In this document: positions 1-8,529 of the stretch, one piece after another
How positions within the stretch are numbered: the stretch's first letter is position 1
How the letters are laid out: each line of letters opens with the position of its first letter
From: Coemansia sp. RSA 922
Taxonomy: Eukaryota; Kickxellomycota; Kickxellomycetes; Kickxellales; Kickxellaceae
DNA: 32,037 nt
Assembly (NCBI GenBank): GCA_027577415.1
Contig: JANBQS010000131.1
Span: 1 to 32,037 of the forward strand
Direction of reading: 5' to 3'
Translations under genes and position numbers: made by a program
Notes under the pieces: generated by a model
The model's input: only the letters and a program-made list of their open reading frames with translations
Database searches by the model: none
Told to the model about the DNA's origin: nothing

Positions 1-266
1 CTCTGCCAAATGTCTATATGAACCACACTGAGAAGAGTAATTAGACACAGTCAACCACAGCAGCCTGTACAGGCTCCCCCACCCCCTCTTCTATGCTTGT
101 GCTGCATACCAGCTTGCTTCTCTACGTACGAGTCGTCTGCGCCTGTTGGTCGCGGATACTGGTGCTTCAGTATGGCTCCACGGTCAATATCAAACTCAGC
201 CAACAGAATGTACTCGACATTCCGTAGCTGCCCGTCGCTGTCACCAACTGCGATGCTGTCCGCCAT
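1..266 (-). CDS. AFI1: AFI1/DENN-type Arf3-interacting protein, 5' end only
   Basis: Partial gene cut by the left edge. Exon 1 (266 down to 130) encodes about 45 residues, including the stretch VEYILLAEFDIDRGAILKHQ. That stretch matches the start of the Afi1 N-terminal (DENN-like) domain. Exon 2 starts at 13 and supplies SHLAE, which continues into the family's conserved HLAELMLPDGA block outside the window. Afi1 in yeast binds the GTPase Arf3 and helps place it at the polarised plasma membrane; that role is family knowledge, not seen here. The ATG at 266 is the first Met of the frame and lies about 20 residues before the conserved block. The gene is head-to-head with NDUFB9. The family call rests on a short stretch, but the spliced join restoring the HLAE motif makes it fairly secure. 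Confidence 0.8.
14..129 (-). other. Intron 1 of the AFI1-like gene (116 nt)
   Basis: On the minus strand the donor is GTACGT (129 to 124) and the acceptor is ATATAG ending at 14. A CTAAT branch-like site lies at 44 to 40, about 25 nt before the acceptor. A nearer AG at the TTCTCAG would also keep an open frame, but only the ATATAG acceptor gives S-H-L-A-E, the sequence expected for this family. Confidence 0.75.
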
Positions 267-584
267 GTCGTATAAGGAAATTAAAAGGAAATTAACAGAA
301 AAGTAATTAAGGGGGAGGGAAACACTAGAAAGCTAAACGTGAGGTTTATAGCAACGCAATAGGCGACGCGCCCCTCCTGTCTTTCTGAAAATGCCCTGCG
401 CCGAGCACAATTGGCTCTAGAGACAACAGAAGCACATGGCTCGGCTCGAGCGAGTCGATAGATTGCACCAAAAAAAGATAACTGAATTTCGGTGTTCACA
501 TTCCTTTCTTCTGCAACTTTTCGTTCTCTATTTGTATAGCTACTTCCTTTAAATCAGTGGCCTTTAACGACGTGGGGGAATAAA
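267..584. promoter_or_regulatory. Divergent intergenic region AFI1 / NDUFB9
   Basis: This 318-nt stretch lies between two head-to-head genes and must hold both promoters. No RNA gene was seen. Visible elements are a CCAAT box on the minus strand (414-410), two overlapping CGAGCC words on the minus strand (448-438), one ACGCG (about 366-370), and TAGATTGCACCA at 459-470, which recurs with one change in another divergent promoter at 26147-26158. CCAAT boxes often drive respiratory genes in fungi through the HAP complex, which would suit NDUFB9; here that is inference. Confidence 0.4.
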
Positions 585-872
585 ATGTCTGTCCATCGGA
601 ACTACGTTCGCAGCCTCTACAAAAGAGCATTATACACATCGCTCGATTGGTACCCGAACAGATTATACTGGCGCCCCATTGCCCTGCAAATCCGCGCCGA
701 GTTTGAGGCTAACCGCGGCGAGTCCAGTCCAGTCCGTGTCCAACATTTATTGCGTGAGACCGAAGATGCCCTCGAGGAGTACCGTCACCCGCTGCCCTAC
801 AAATATATGACCGCTCCTGGAGGCACAAAATACGAGCGCAACAAGTGGTTCGAAGACAACATGACTATGTGA
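585..872 (+). CDS. NDUFB9: Complex I LYR-family subunit B22 (NDUFB9)
   Basis: Encodes 95 residues with no intron. The start has an LYR-variant motif (L11-Y12-K13) inside SLYKRAL. Next come Y28-W29-R30, an acidic helix, an EEYRHPLPY block and PGGTKYER (78-85), which parallels the PGGTSYER of animal NDUFB9. LYR proteins bind the mitochondrial acyl carrier protein, and this one is an accessory subunit of the NADH:ubiquinone oxidoreductase membrane arm. The animal protein is about 179 residues. Fungal forms are shorter and stop soon after PGGT, so the length is not a sign of truncation. The ATG at 585 has A at -3 and no upstream alternative. Its presence means the organism keeps respiratory complex I. 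Confidence 0.88.
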   Translation: MSVHRNYVRSLYKRALYTSLDWYPNRLYWRPIALQIRAEFEANRGESSPVRVQHLLRETEDALEEYRHPLPYKYMTAPGGTKYERNKWFEDNMTM

Positions 873-1185
873 ACGGACTGTCCACACTGTATCTCTTTCA
901 TACAACAGCGTCATTGCTATTTTTCCTCTATATATTTTATCTACATCTCGGAGTATTTTCTGACATATACGTAACATGGGCCAACAGATCGATCAAGATC
1001 TCGGAGAGAGGGCCTAGCCCGCCAGTTTCATCTCAACCGAGCCTGTATTATTAATACGCTCTGGATGACTGGGCTAGGGGCGGGAAGAAGTAGCATCTTC
1101 ACCCGTGCGCTCTTCTTTCCACTTTACTCCTCTTTTAAAACACACACACACACATACTGTTCAGCCTATATCGAAGCACTAGCAA
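873..1185. other. Intergenic region with a (CA)n tract upstream of the oxidoreductase
   Basis: This 313-nt gap holds the 3' end of NDUFB9 and the promoter of the next gene. No convincing gene was seen: the short frames here lack family signals. A pyrimidine-rich leader (about 1105-1135) is followed by TTTTAAAA and a CA dinucleotide run at 1140-1154, about 30 nt before the ATG. One CGAGCC word lies at 1038-1043. Confidence 0.5.
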
Positions 1186-2217
1186 ATGTCATCGTCGTCA
1201 TCATCAGCCTCAATGAAGGCCATTCTTGTCAAGCAACCAGGCAGCGCTGATCAGCTGTATTTCGGCCAAGCTGACAAGCCAGTACCCAAGTCCAATGAGC
1301 TCCTCGTCAAGATCCACTGCTTTGCGCTGAACCGCATGGACATTGTGCAGCGCGAGGGTCGCTATCCTCTGCCACCCGAGGCTGGCCCTATTCTGGGCGT
1401 CGAGTTTGCTGGCATAGTTGAAAGCGCAGGTGCCAGTGCTCTGCGCTTCAAGCCGGGAGACAGGGTGTTTGGCCTGGCGTATGGCGGTGCGTATGCCCAA
1501 TATATCGCTGTAGATGAGGGTTCAGTCCATCTTCTGGGCTCACTCACAATGGAGATGGGGTCGTCTCTGCTCGAATGCTGGTACACCGCCTACCAGGCTG
1601 TGAATGACATCGGCAACATGAAGGCGGGCGAGGATATTCTTATTCACGCAGCTTCAGGCGGCGTAGGCACGGCAGCCATCCAGCTAGCCAAGCTGGCAGG
1701 CGCGCGTCGCATCTTTGTCACGGCAGGAAGTCCTGAGAAGATCGAATATTGCCGCAAAGTCGGAGCCACACACCCGATCAACTACCGCGAGCAGAGCTTC
1801 AAGGACGTCGTGCTGCGCGAGACCGATGGTCGTGGCGTCGACATCATATGCGACTACCTTCTGGCTAGCTACTTTGGCGACAATATTGACTCCCTGGCCA
1901 AAGACGGCCGCATGTCGCTGCAAGGCGCCATGGGAGGGTCAGTGGCTGAGCATGTCAATCTGCTTCCCATCCTCTTCAAACGCTTGCACATCGAGGGATC
2001 AACGCTGCGCTCAAGGTCGCTGGAGTACCAGCGCAGACTGAGCGAGGCATTCAGTCGCAACGTTCTGCCACACATAGAGTCGGGCGAGATGTTTTGGCAC
2101 ATCGACAGAGTCTTTGACTGGGAGGACATCCAGGACGCACATCGCCTGATGGAGGCTGCCTCCTTCACTGGGAAGATCGTGGTCCGTGTCACTGACAACC
2201 TCAGCGACCCCAAATAG
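1186..2217 (+). CDS. PIG3-like NAD(P)H:quinone oxidoreductase (MDR superfamily)
   Basis: Encodes 343 residues. It begins with a GroES-like fold (MKAILVKQPG from residue 10, LNRMDIVQREGRYPLPP at 48-64, GVEFAGIVESAG at 71-82) and continues with a Rossmann domain whose NADPH loop is AASGGVGTAA (155-164). The Cys/His ligands for catalytic zinc are absent, as in the zeta-crystallin/PIG3 branch. These enzymes reduce quinones or reactive carbonyls with NADPH, probably in the cytosol; the substrate cannot be told from sequence. The ATG at 1186 adds a Ser-rich leader (MSSSSSSAS) before Met10, which is where homologues begin, so translation could also start at 1213. Length is typical for the family (about 330). 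Confidence 0.88.
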   Translation: MSSSSSSASMKAILVKQPGSADQLYFGQADKPVPKSNELLVKIHCFALNRMDIVQREGRYPLPPEAGPILGVEFAGIVESAGASALRFKPGDRVFGLAYGGAYAQYIAVDEGSVHLLGSLTMEMGSSLLECWYTAYQAVNDIGNMKAGEDILIHAASGGVGTAAIQLAKLAGARRIFVTAGSPEKIEYCRKVGATHPINYREQSFKDVVLRETDGRGVDIICDYLLASYFGDNIDSLAKDGRMSLQGAMGGSVAEHVNLLPILFKRLHIEGSTLRSRSLEYQRRLSEAFSRNVLPHIESGEMFWHIDRVFDWEDIQDAHRLMEAASFTGKIVVRVTDNLSDPK

Positions 2218-2366
2218 CTTTGACAACAGGATTAGTAGGACACACGTGACTATCAAAAACATATCTAAGTGAAAGGGGGAAGTGGGACCCTGGTTGACAA
2301 GAAATATTTTCCACACTTCTTTCTGTCACTCACTTTTCAACTTGTCGTTTTCGCCTTTTTCACATA

Positions 2367-4783
2367 ATGAGCGCCATTAACCTAGCTGGGTTTATTGTGT
2401 ACCGGATTTCGCCGCGCAAGCCTATCGAGTACTTGCTTCTGAACAACTCGTATGAGCACCGCGCCCACTGGTACCCGCCAAAGGGGAAACGGAATTCGAA
2501 TGAGGACGAGCTCAAGTAAGTCGCTTATGCCCAAGGAGTCTGGCTGGCTGGCTGCCAAACACAGCAGCAGTGGGAGTTCTCATATGCACGCAGGCAACAT
2601 CATACATGCGCATTAACCACGCCTGACCCACGCTGTTGTACCATGTATTCCCTATATGTAGAGCTGCTGTGAGGGAGACGTTTGCTCAAACTGAGCTGCA
2701 GTCGCAAGATTACGTAACAGACAGCGCCTTCCGTGCTGAGCTCAAGTATGTCGACGGTATCAAGCCAAAGCAGGTCGTTTACTTTTTGGCTCGCTTCGCC
2801 CCGTCGCCCACAGTGACATCGCACCTGTGTGATAGCTCTGGGCTAAAGTACCAATGGTGCGCTCTCGGCCAGGCCCTGGATAAGGTCGTGTTCCAGAGCA
2901 TGCAAAACATCCTCACTCAAGCCGAGGACTACATTGAGGGCATCCGCGAAGAGATCCTCACTGGAAACTCACGTACTCGCTGGCAGAACGAAGGCGACGA
3001 CGAAAGGCGCACCTACCGCGGCGAGCAGAATGAGAATGGCGCGAGCACTTGGCGCACATCGCGCGACGACGCTGGAGGCATCGACGGTCGCTTTAAAAAG
3101 ATGTCGGTTAACGATGGTCAGCGAGGACCCCGCAACTACGGCGATCGCGACCAGCAGCCGCAACAGCCAGCGCAAGGACAGTGGAAGGAGGCATCAGGCG
3201 GAGGAAGTTCGCGCGATAATTCAGGCTCGTCGCAGCAGCGCAGGCCTCAAGACAACCCTCTTTATAAGACGCGGCTGTGTGAAAAGTTTGAGCAAGAGGG
3301 CGAATGCCCCTACAACCAAAAGTGCGTATTTGCTCATGGCGCTGCCGAGTTGCGGGAGCGCGAAATCGTTCCTGCCAACGAGCCCCGGAGCAATTTGAAC
3401 GAAAGGCAGCGCGATTATGCCAGTCCGGTGTCCCCCTACCAGAGGCAACATCAGCAGCAGCAATCTCACCAGTACAACCAGCAACAGCAGCCGCAGTATT
3501 ACCAACAGCCGCGGCAGCACCAGCATTCTATGTTGTCGCCTCAGTCTCAGCAATTCCAGCAGTCCGCTCGCGTATCGCAGAATCCCGGCTTAAAGTTCAA
3601 CTCCAACCCGTTGTACAAGACCCGTCTTTGCCAGCGCTTCACGGAGCAAGGCGATTGCCCCTACAACGACAAGTGTCAGTTTGCTCATGGCGACCAAGAG
3701 CTGCGCGTTGCTCCCGACCAGCCCGCCCAACCTCAGCCTCAACTAAAATCTCCACGCGAAAGCCAGTATCCGCCTAGGACGCCGACCGACCAGAGCTCCA
3801 ACGGGTTTAATCGTGGTCCATTTGACATGCCGCAGGCCTGGAGGAAAGGTCAATTCGACGGCGCCTCTGAGCGTAGTCAGGCGCCTCGCTTGGTCAAGAA
3901 CATGTCGTGGTCAAACACTGGAGCTGTCGCCGTCTCTGGGGAGTCGCCCAGCTTTAGCGACGATGGCTCACTGGAGCCACCACCTGGCTATCCTCTGTCA
4001 AACCGGCAGTCAAAGACCATGGATGCTAATGACGACGAGGCCAAGGCCACGCCTCTTGCCGCTCCACTAATTACTCCGGCTCCTCAAAAGATCCCGGCAC
4101 CGGCCAGCACCAAGGCGGCTCCCACTAACATTGGTAACACTGCAACGACTAAAAGGCAGCAGGAGCCAAGATCCGGCAGTCTCAAGAGCGAGTCGGGCGG
4201 CGAGCGGCCATGGCTCAAGGTCGTCGAGCTGAGCACCGAGGAGATGCAGCAAATGGGCAGCCCACTCGTAGATACTGCGCCCGTCGATACCACTAAGCAG
4301 AAGCAACCCAACAAGACGGTCTCTCTCGAAAGCCGGCTGACCAAGGAGCTAACCGAGTTTTTCGCAAAGGAGCCCACTCCACAAGCCGCGCTCAAGGAGA
4401 TCACACACGTTGAGTTCCGTAACAATCTGACCAAGCAGCAGCTGCTAAACATTTGTATCGCCACGCTGTTTGCGCCTTGCAAGGGCTTGGGCGTATCGGA
4501 CACGATTAGCAAGCACGTGGAGCTGCTGTCAAAGGTTGTGAGCAAGCAGCAGGACCAAGCATTCATGCTAAACGCCTGGCTGCGCTTGATGGCCGAGGAC
4601 GAACACGCGGCGGCCTGGCAGAAAAAGGCGTCTGAGATTCTGGGCGCGCTGTACAAGGAGTCGTTGTTGGACGAGGAGGTATTTACGAAGTGGTTCGATG
4701 GAAAGCACAGCGAGGACCACGGTCCAGCTATCGCATCGATGCAGCCATTTGCACACTGGCTGGCCACTGCCGAGGAGGAGTAA
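2367..4783 (+). CDS. Degenerate Nudix (Ap4A hydrolase-like) + two CCCH zinc fingers + W2 domain fusion
   Basis: Exons 2367-2515 and 2662-4783 join to give 756 residues. Residues 1 to about 145 resemble NUDT2/Ap4A hydrolase (LAGFIVYRI, HWYPPKGK, ELKYVDGIKPKQVVYFLARF). The Nudix box is broken: with G40, E46, R54 and E55 aligned, the two metal-binding Glu are A58 and Q59, and the later Gly is E61. Two TTP-type fingers follow, each led by NPLYKTRLC, with C-X8-C-X5-C-X3-H spacing: C256, C265, C271, H275 and C373, C382, C388, H392. A Gln-rich linker separates them. The C terminus (about 604-756) matches the W2/eIF5C domain, ending in PFAHWLATAEEE. CCCH fingers of this type bind AU-rich RNA and W2 domains bind translation initiation factors. 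An mRNA-regulating pseudoenzyme is therefore inferred. Confidence 0.88.
2516..2661 (+). other. Intron of the Nudix-CCCH-W2 gene (146 nt)
   Basis: Donor GTAAGT at 2516, acceptor TGTAG ending at 2661, and a CTGAC branch-like site in GCCTGACCC near 2620-2630. Splicing joins LK50 to AAVRETF and so restores the Nudix box spacing across the junction, which supports both sites. Confidence 0.9.
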
Positions 4784-4922
4784 GAGTCGTGAAAACTCCA
4801 ACTGTTTCTTTTTCTTCTTCTTCGCACTTTATAATCTTACAACATGACTCTTTCAAAAAAAGCCAGACAAAACTATCTAGCAAATGTTTCTAAAAAAAGC
4901 GACAGGGAAGCTTAAAAAAAGT

Positions 4923-6389
4923 CTAGTTCTTTTCGTTCCTGGAAATGTGTATGTGGTTGTTGTAGTTAAAGTCAGAGTCAAAGGCGTCGTGTGTATCGCG
5001 GCTGCGCAAGTGGGCAATCTCTGGTGGCCGTTCATCAATAGGGTACGCTGGTGGAGGCAGGTTGTCGAAATGCTCTTCAACGACCTCGGCACTAGGTCGT
5101 TCCTGTCCTGGCACGTATGCTCCGCCCAGACCCTCAGCGAGAATCAACTGAGCCGACGCTTCCTTGAACGGATCGTGCCTGCGACGCTGGCGGGCCTTCC
5201 ACTGCTTAATGACAAAGAACAGTATCAAGGCAATCAACAGCGAGCCAACCGAGCAGCTTACGGCGACGATAATGACTTCGTTCTTTGTCAAGCCATCTAT
5301 GGATCCCTCACTTGGCAAGCCCGTATCTGGCGACGATGAGCTGCTACTTTTCTGGGTCTCTGACGACGAGGACTCTTGCGAACTCTGGAAAGAACTCGAA
5401 GGCTGTGGGGTTGGCGTTGGGACCTGTGTGGCAAAATTGGTGCCGGTCTGCCGCGAATAATAGTTTCCAGCAATTAATGCCACCCCGCTGGGCTGGGCCG
5501 CCGACGGCTCAGCCATTGCGTAGCTGGGATCGGGCTGCGGTACTGTCGTATTTTCGGTTCTATAAAAGTTCACCGTGCGGTTGAGCGCCACGTTCGCAAA
5601 CTTTAAATAGTCGTCGAGCAGCGTATAGTAGTTGCGGATCTTGGATGAGTTACCACACAGGTCTCCTCCACCTTCCACGACGCTATAGCTGTAGATTCCG
5701 GCTGGGAACAGACCCTTGCCTATTACAGCGTAGGCTATTTGATACGGAACATTGCAGTTGCTCATATCCGGCGAGGGCGAGGTGGCCAGAACGCCATTGC
5801 ACGAGGTTCCGTTCTTGTTGCTGTCAAACAAGGGCGACAGGCTGTTGCACTTGGCGTCGCTGGTCGCCTGCGAGGATATCTGCGGTGCGGCCCAAGCCAT
5901 ATTGTTCATATCGGCTATGTACCGCTGAGCGTATACGATTTCTGTCCACGACTTACGACCAATGGCGTTATAGTTGTACCAAGAGACGCCGCTACCAAGG
6001 TTGAACTCGATAAGCGCCACATTGTTGGCCATGGTCGATGGGTTGTACTTTGGGTGCACCGTGATGTTTTGCACCATAGCTCGACTCGCAATAGTGTCAT
6101 AGCCAGTGTCAATGTATACCTCGTAAATAGTGTCATGGTCTACTTTGCCGTCTTTGTAGTCCAGGCAGTTGGCGCTAACAAACGACGCCATGTTGTCGAG
6201 CAGACCGAGACCGCATGAAGTCTGCTTGCCGCCTTTCACTAAAATGCCGCCCTTGATTTTGGACAAATCGGCAACGCGGTCCGCCGAGCTGGAGGGGTCT
6301 GTGCTGGCAGCAGTAGTTCGCCCGCTGAAGTGTAACAATGCAAGCAGCAGAACAATGCCCTGTCTGGCTGCAGCAAATGTTGAAATCAT
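4923..6389 (-). CDS. Single-pass membrane protein with a degenerate trypsin-like (S1) ectodomain
   Basis: Encodes 488 residues. Residues 1 to about 27 form a signal peptide (GIVLLLALLHF core). The ectodomain follows the trypsin fold: GGILVKGG, C59-G, VSANC (71-75), VHPKYN (111-116), NNVALIEF (122-129). The catalytic His is N74, the catalytic Asp is N123, and no GDSGGP block is present, so protease activity is not expected. A Ser-rich stalk leads to one membrane segment (about 371-394), then a 94-residue tail that starts with basic residues and holds PPAY (446-449), a PPxY motif known to bind WW domains of Rsp5/Nedd4 ubiquitin ligases. The ATG at 6389 was chosen because it directly precedes the signal peptide; the same frame stays open to an ATG at 6743. 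A surface binding or sensing role is possible but unproven. Confidence 0.75.
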   Translation of the reverse strand: MISTFAAARQGIVLLLALLHFSGRTTAASTDPSSSADRVADLSKIKGGILVKGGKQTSCGLGLLDNMASFVSANCLDYKDGKVDHDTIYEVYIDTGYDTIASRAMVQNITVHPKYNPSTMANNVALIEFNLGSGVSWYNYNAIGRKSWTEIVYAQRYIADMNNMAWAAPQISSQATSDAKCNSLSPLFDSNKNGTSCNGVLATSPSPDMSNCNVPYQIAYAVIGKGLFPAGIYSYSVVEGGGDLCGNSSKIRNYYTLLDDYLKFANVALNRTVNFYRTENTTVPQPDPSYAMAEPSAAQPSGVALIAGNYYSRQTGTNFATQVPTPTPQPSSSFQSSQESSSSETQKSSSSSSPDTGLPSEGSIDGLTKNEVIIVAVSCSVGSLLIALILFFVIKQWKARQRRRHDPFKEASAQLILAEGLGGAYVPGQERPSAEVVEEHFDNLPPPAYPIDERPPEIAHLRSRDTHDAFDSDFNYNNHIHISRNEKN

Positions 6390-6978
6390 ACCGAACAAAA
6401 AATATAAGGGCTGATTAGCACGTACGACAGAAGAAAGCAAATTAAAATACAGTGACGAGTTTAAAGGAGAAAAAGAAAGAGATAGAGCTCTGGCAACTGT
6501 TGCTAAGGCCAGAGGTGTAATAAAAAAATCCGAGAAAGGACATGACACTGCAAAGAAACCGGTAAAAAGAGGATGTACAGTGGCCCCCTTTTTTTCGCTC
6601 TTTATAGTATCGCGCATCATCATCCATCGGTCTCTCTGCACGCAGGAGAAAACAACAACACGGACTTTAGAAAAATCCAGTTGGGGCTTGAAATTACAGG
6701 CTAACCAGAAATGCAAAAATTGTCGCACATCTAGCCGGTGCATCAGTAGTACATTGGCTAGTGTGTTAATCGGAGAAGCGCACCCTTAGTCCGCTGGTGT
6801 TGTACATTGACAAACCGCGGATCCGGCCCATTTATATTGCTTGCGCAATGGTGGTGCCAAGTACATTCTATATAGTCGCATACGGTATTTGGGGAGAAGG
6901 GGAGCAGCTCAGATCATGTCTAAGTATAGCTCATTGGTAAATGTACACAAAGACAAGGTCTAAGCTGCCAAGAGGGAT
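6390..6978. other. Intergenic region between the pseudo-S1 gene and MOD5
   Basis: This 589-nt stretch separates two tandem minus-strand genes. It must hold the 3' end of MOD5 and the promoter of the pseudo-S1 gene. No tRNA, repeat or conserved coding frame was seen. The only oddity is that the downstream gene's frame has no stop for 118 codons upstream of its likely ATG. Confidence 0.4.
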
Positions 6979-8394
6979 CTAGTCGCCATTTTCGCTTTCG
7001 CTGCTGCTTTTTGTATTGCCAAGATAATTGGTATCGCGCTCTGCTTGGCGCTTCCGGTATGTGCGATTTTTCCGGTGCTGTCGCGATTGCAAGTGCTGGT
7101 TATACTCATCCTGTCCATTCAGCCAGACCTCGTATGCGACTCCGTCTCGAGCCTCCTCCGATGTCTTTGAGCAGATGGGGCAATGAAACCGCTTCCAGGC
7201 AAGCACCGAGTTTGGCTTCTCCTTGGCGTCAGCGAGCAGTTTAGTGGCGATCTCAGAAATGGTCGTGGCGTTGGGAAGGTGTTGCTCGTCGTCGATAAAC
7301 TGCCGGGCAATATCAACACCCTGGGCTTTAACCAGCGAGTCCCACGTATTTAGGTCTGTTGCGTCCAGTACATAAGGGCGCGCCTTGACAGACTTTGTCA
7401 GCGTACCATTACATTCAGGCAGTAGTTTGTTGCGGATCCAAGCGATTTGCCGCTTAGCGTACCTTCTAGTCGACAGCTTCATATCCTCAATGCCTTGCTG
7501 TCTTAGTAGCTCTAGATCTTCGCCTGTCGTACTGGCGGATTTCGCGGCCAAGTACGGTCCGAATTCTCTAAATCCAATTGCTTGCTTCAGTCCAGTAGAA
7601 AAATCGCCACTCGGTCCCGCAAACGCCGTTTGATCTGTCAGGTCCCTGCCCAACTGCAAGAGCTCGTCAAACATACCGCGTTCAATCATCTTGTCTACAC
7701 GCTCAAACAGTCGCTTGTCAAGCGTTGGCGGATCTGCATACAGCCAAAATACCAAGGTCGGGAATCGAAGCACCTCTTCCTTTTCGCGCGCAGCCTCGCT
7801 CTCTCTAATCCACTCGCTGTGCGGCCTTCCAGTGGCAGCCAGAACCTCAAGACTACGTAGGACTTTTCGGCGGTTGTTCGCGTGCCAGTTCTCTGCCATC
7901 ACCGGATCGACGGCTCGCAATTCCTCCCACAGATCCTGGTCCGATCTTGTAGAGTGCTGCTGCTCAAACTCACGAGAGCCTGCTGCTCCAGGAAGCGCAG
8001 TGTCTGTCGAGCCAGGATCTCTGCTCGTGGTGCTAATGAGGGACTTGCGAAACATCACCGACTGGATGTAGTAGTTGGTGCCGCCTACTAAGATTGGTAC
8101 GCGGTTTCGCTGGTGGATCTCACTGATCTTGCGCAGTGCGTCTTGCTCAAACTCTTGCACCGTGTACTCCCGGCTAGGCTCTACAAACCCAAGCAAGTGG
8201 TGGGGTACTCCCAGCATCTCCTCGCTGCTCACCTTGTTGGTTATTATGTCATAGCCCTTGTATACCTGTAGCGCATCGGCGTTGATAACCTCGCCATTCA
8301 GTGCGCGAGCCAACTCAATCGCTAACTGCGACTTGCCGACACCAGTTGTCCCTGTAATCGCTATAAGCCCCCTTTGTATTAAGCTAGTCGCCAT
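6979..8394 (-). CDS. MOD5: tRNA dimethylallyltransferase (MOD5/TRIT1/MiaA family)
   Basis: Encodes 471 residues, intronless. The P-loop GTTGVGKS is at 15-22, followed by NADALQVYKG and DIITNKV (the substrate-binding block, usually DSMQVY), VPHHLLGFV and GGTNYYIQSV. The enzyme moves a dimethylallyl group from DMAPP to A37 of tRNAs reading UNN codons, giving i6A. In fungi one gene product usually serves cytosol and mitochondria. The C terminus has the eukaryote-specific matrin-type zinc finger (C405, C408, H432, H438) and a basic tail (RKNRTYRKR) that may serve nuclear import or tRNA contact. The S-to-A and M-to-L changes in the QVY block are mild. Length fits the eukaryotic family (430-480). 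Confidence 0.95.
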   Translation of the reverse strand: MATSLIQRGLIAITGTTGVGKSQLAIELARALNGEVINADALQVYKGYDIITNKVSSEEMLGVPHHLLGFVEPSREYTVQEFEQDALRKISEIHQRNRVPILVGGTNYYIQSVMFRKSLISTTSRDPGSTDTALPGAAGSREFEQQHSTRSDQDLWEELRAVDPVMAENWHANNRRKVLRSLEVLAATGRPHSEWIRESEAAREKEEVLRFPTLVFWLYADPPTLDKRLFERVDKMIERGMFDELLQLGRDLTDQTAFAGPSGDFSTGLKQAIGFREFGPYLAAKSASTTGEDLELLRQQGIEDMKLSTRRYAKRQIAWIRNKLLPECNGTLTKSVKARPYVLDATDLNTWDSLVKAQGVDIARQFIDDEQHLPNATTISEIATKLLADAKEKPNSVLAWKRFHCPICSKTSEEARDGVAYEVWLNGQDEYNQHLQSRQHRKNRTYRKRQAERDTNYLGNTKSSSESENGD

Positions 8395-8529
8395 GTTGGA
8401 AGATAAAAAAAAGAGAGGTAGATAATTATTACCAAAAAAAAAATTAGTCTTGATTATTGTACAGAAAGTTAGTCGTTAAGGTAAAAAGGTATCGCAAATT
8501 CTACTATAAAATCTCAAAAATCACATGAG

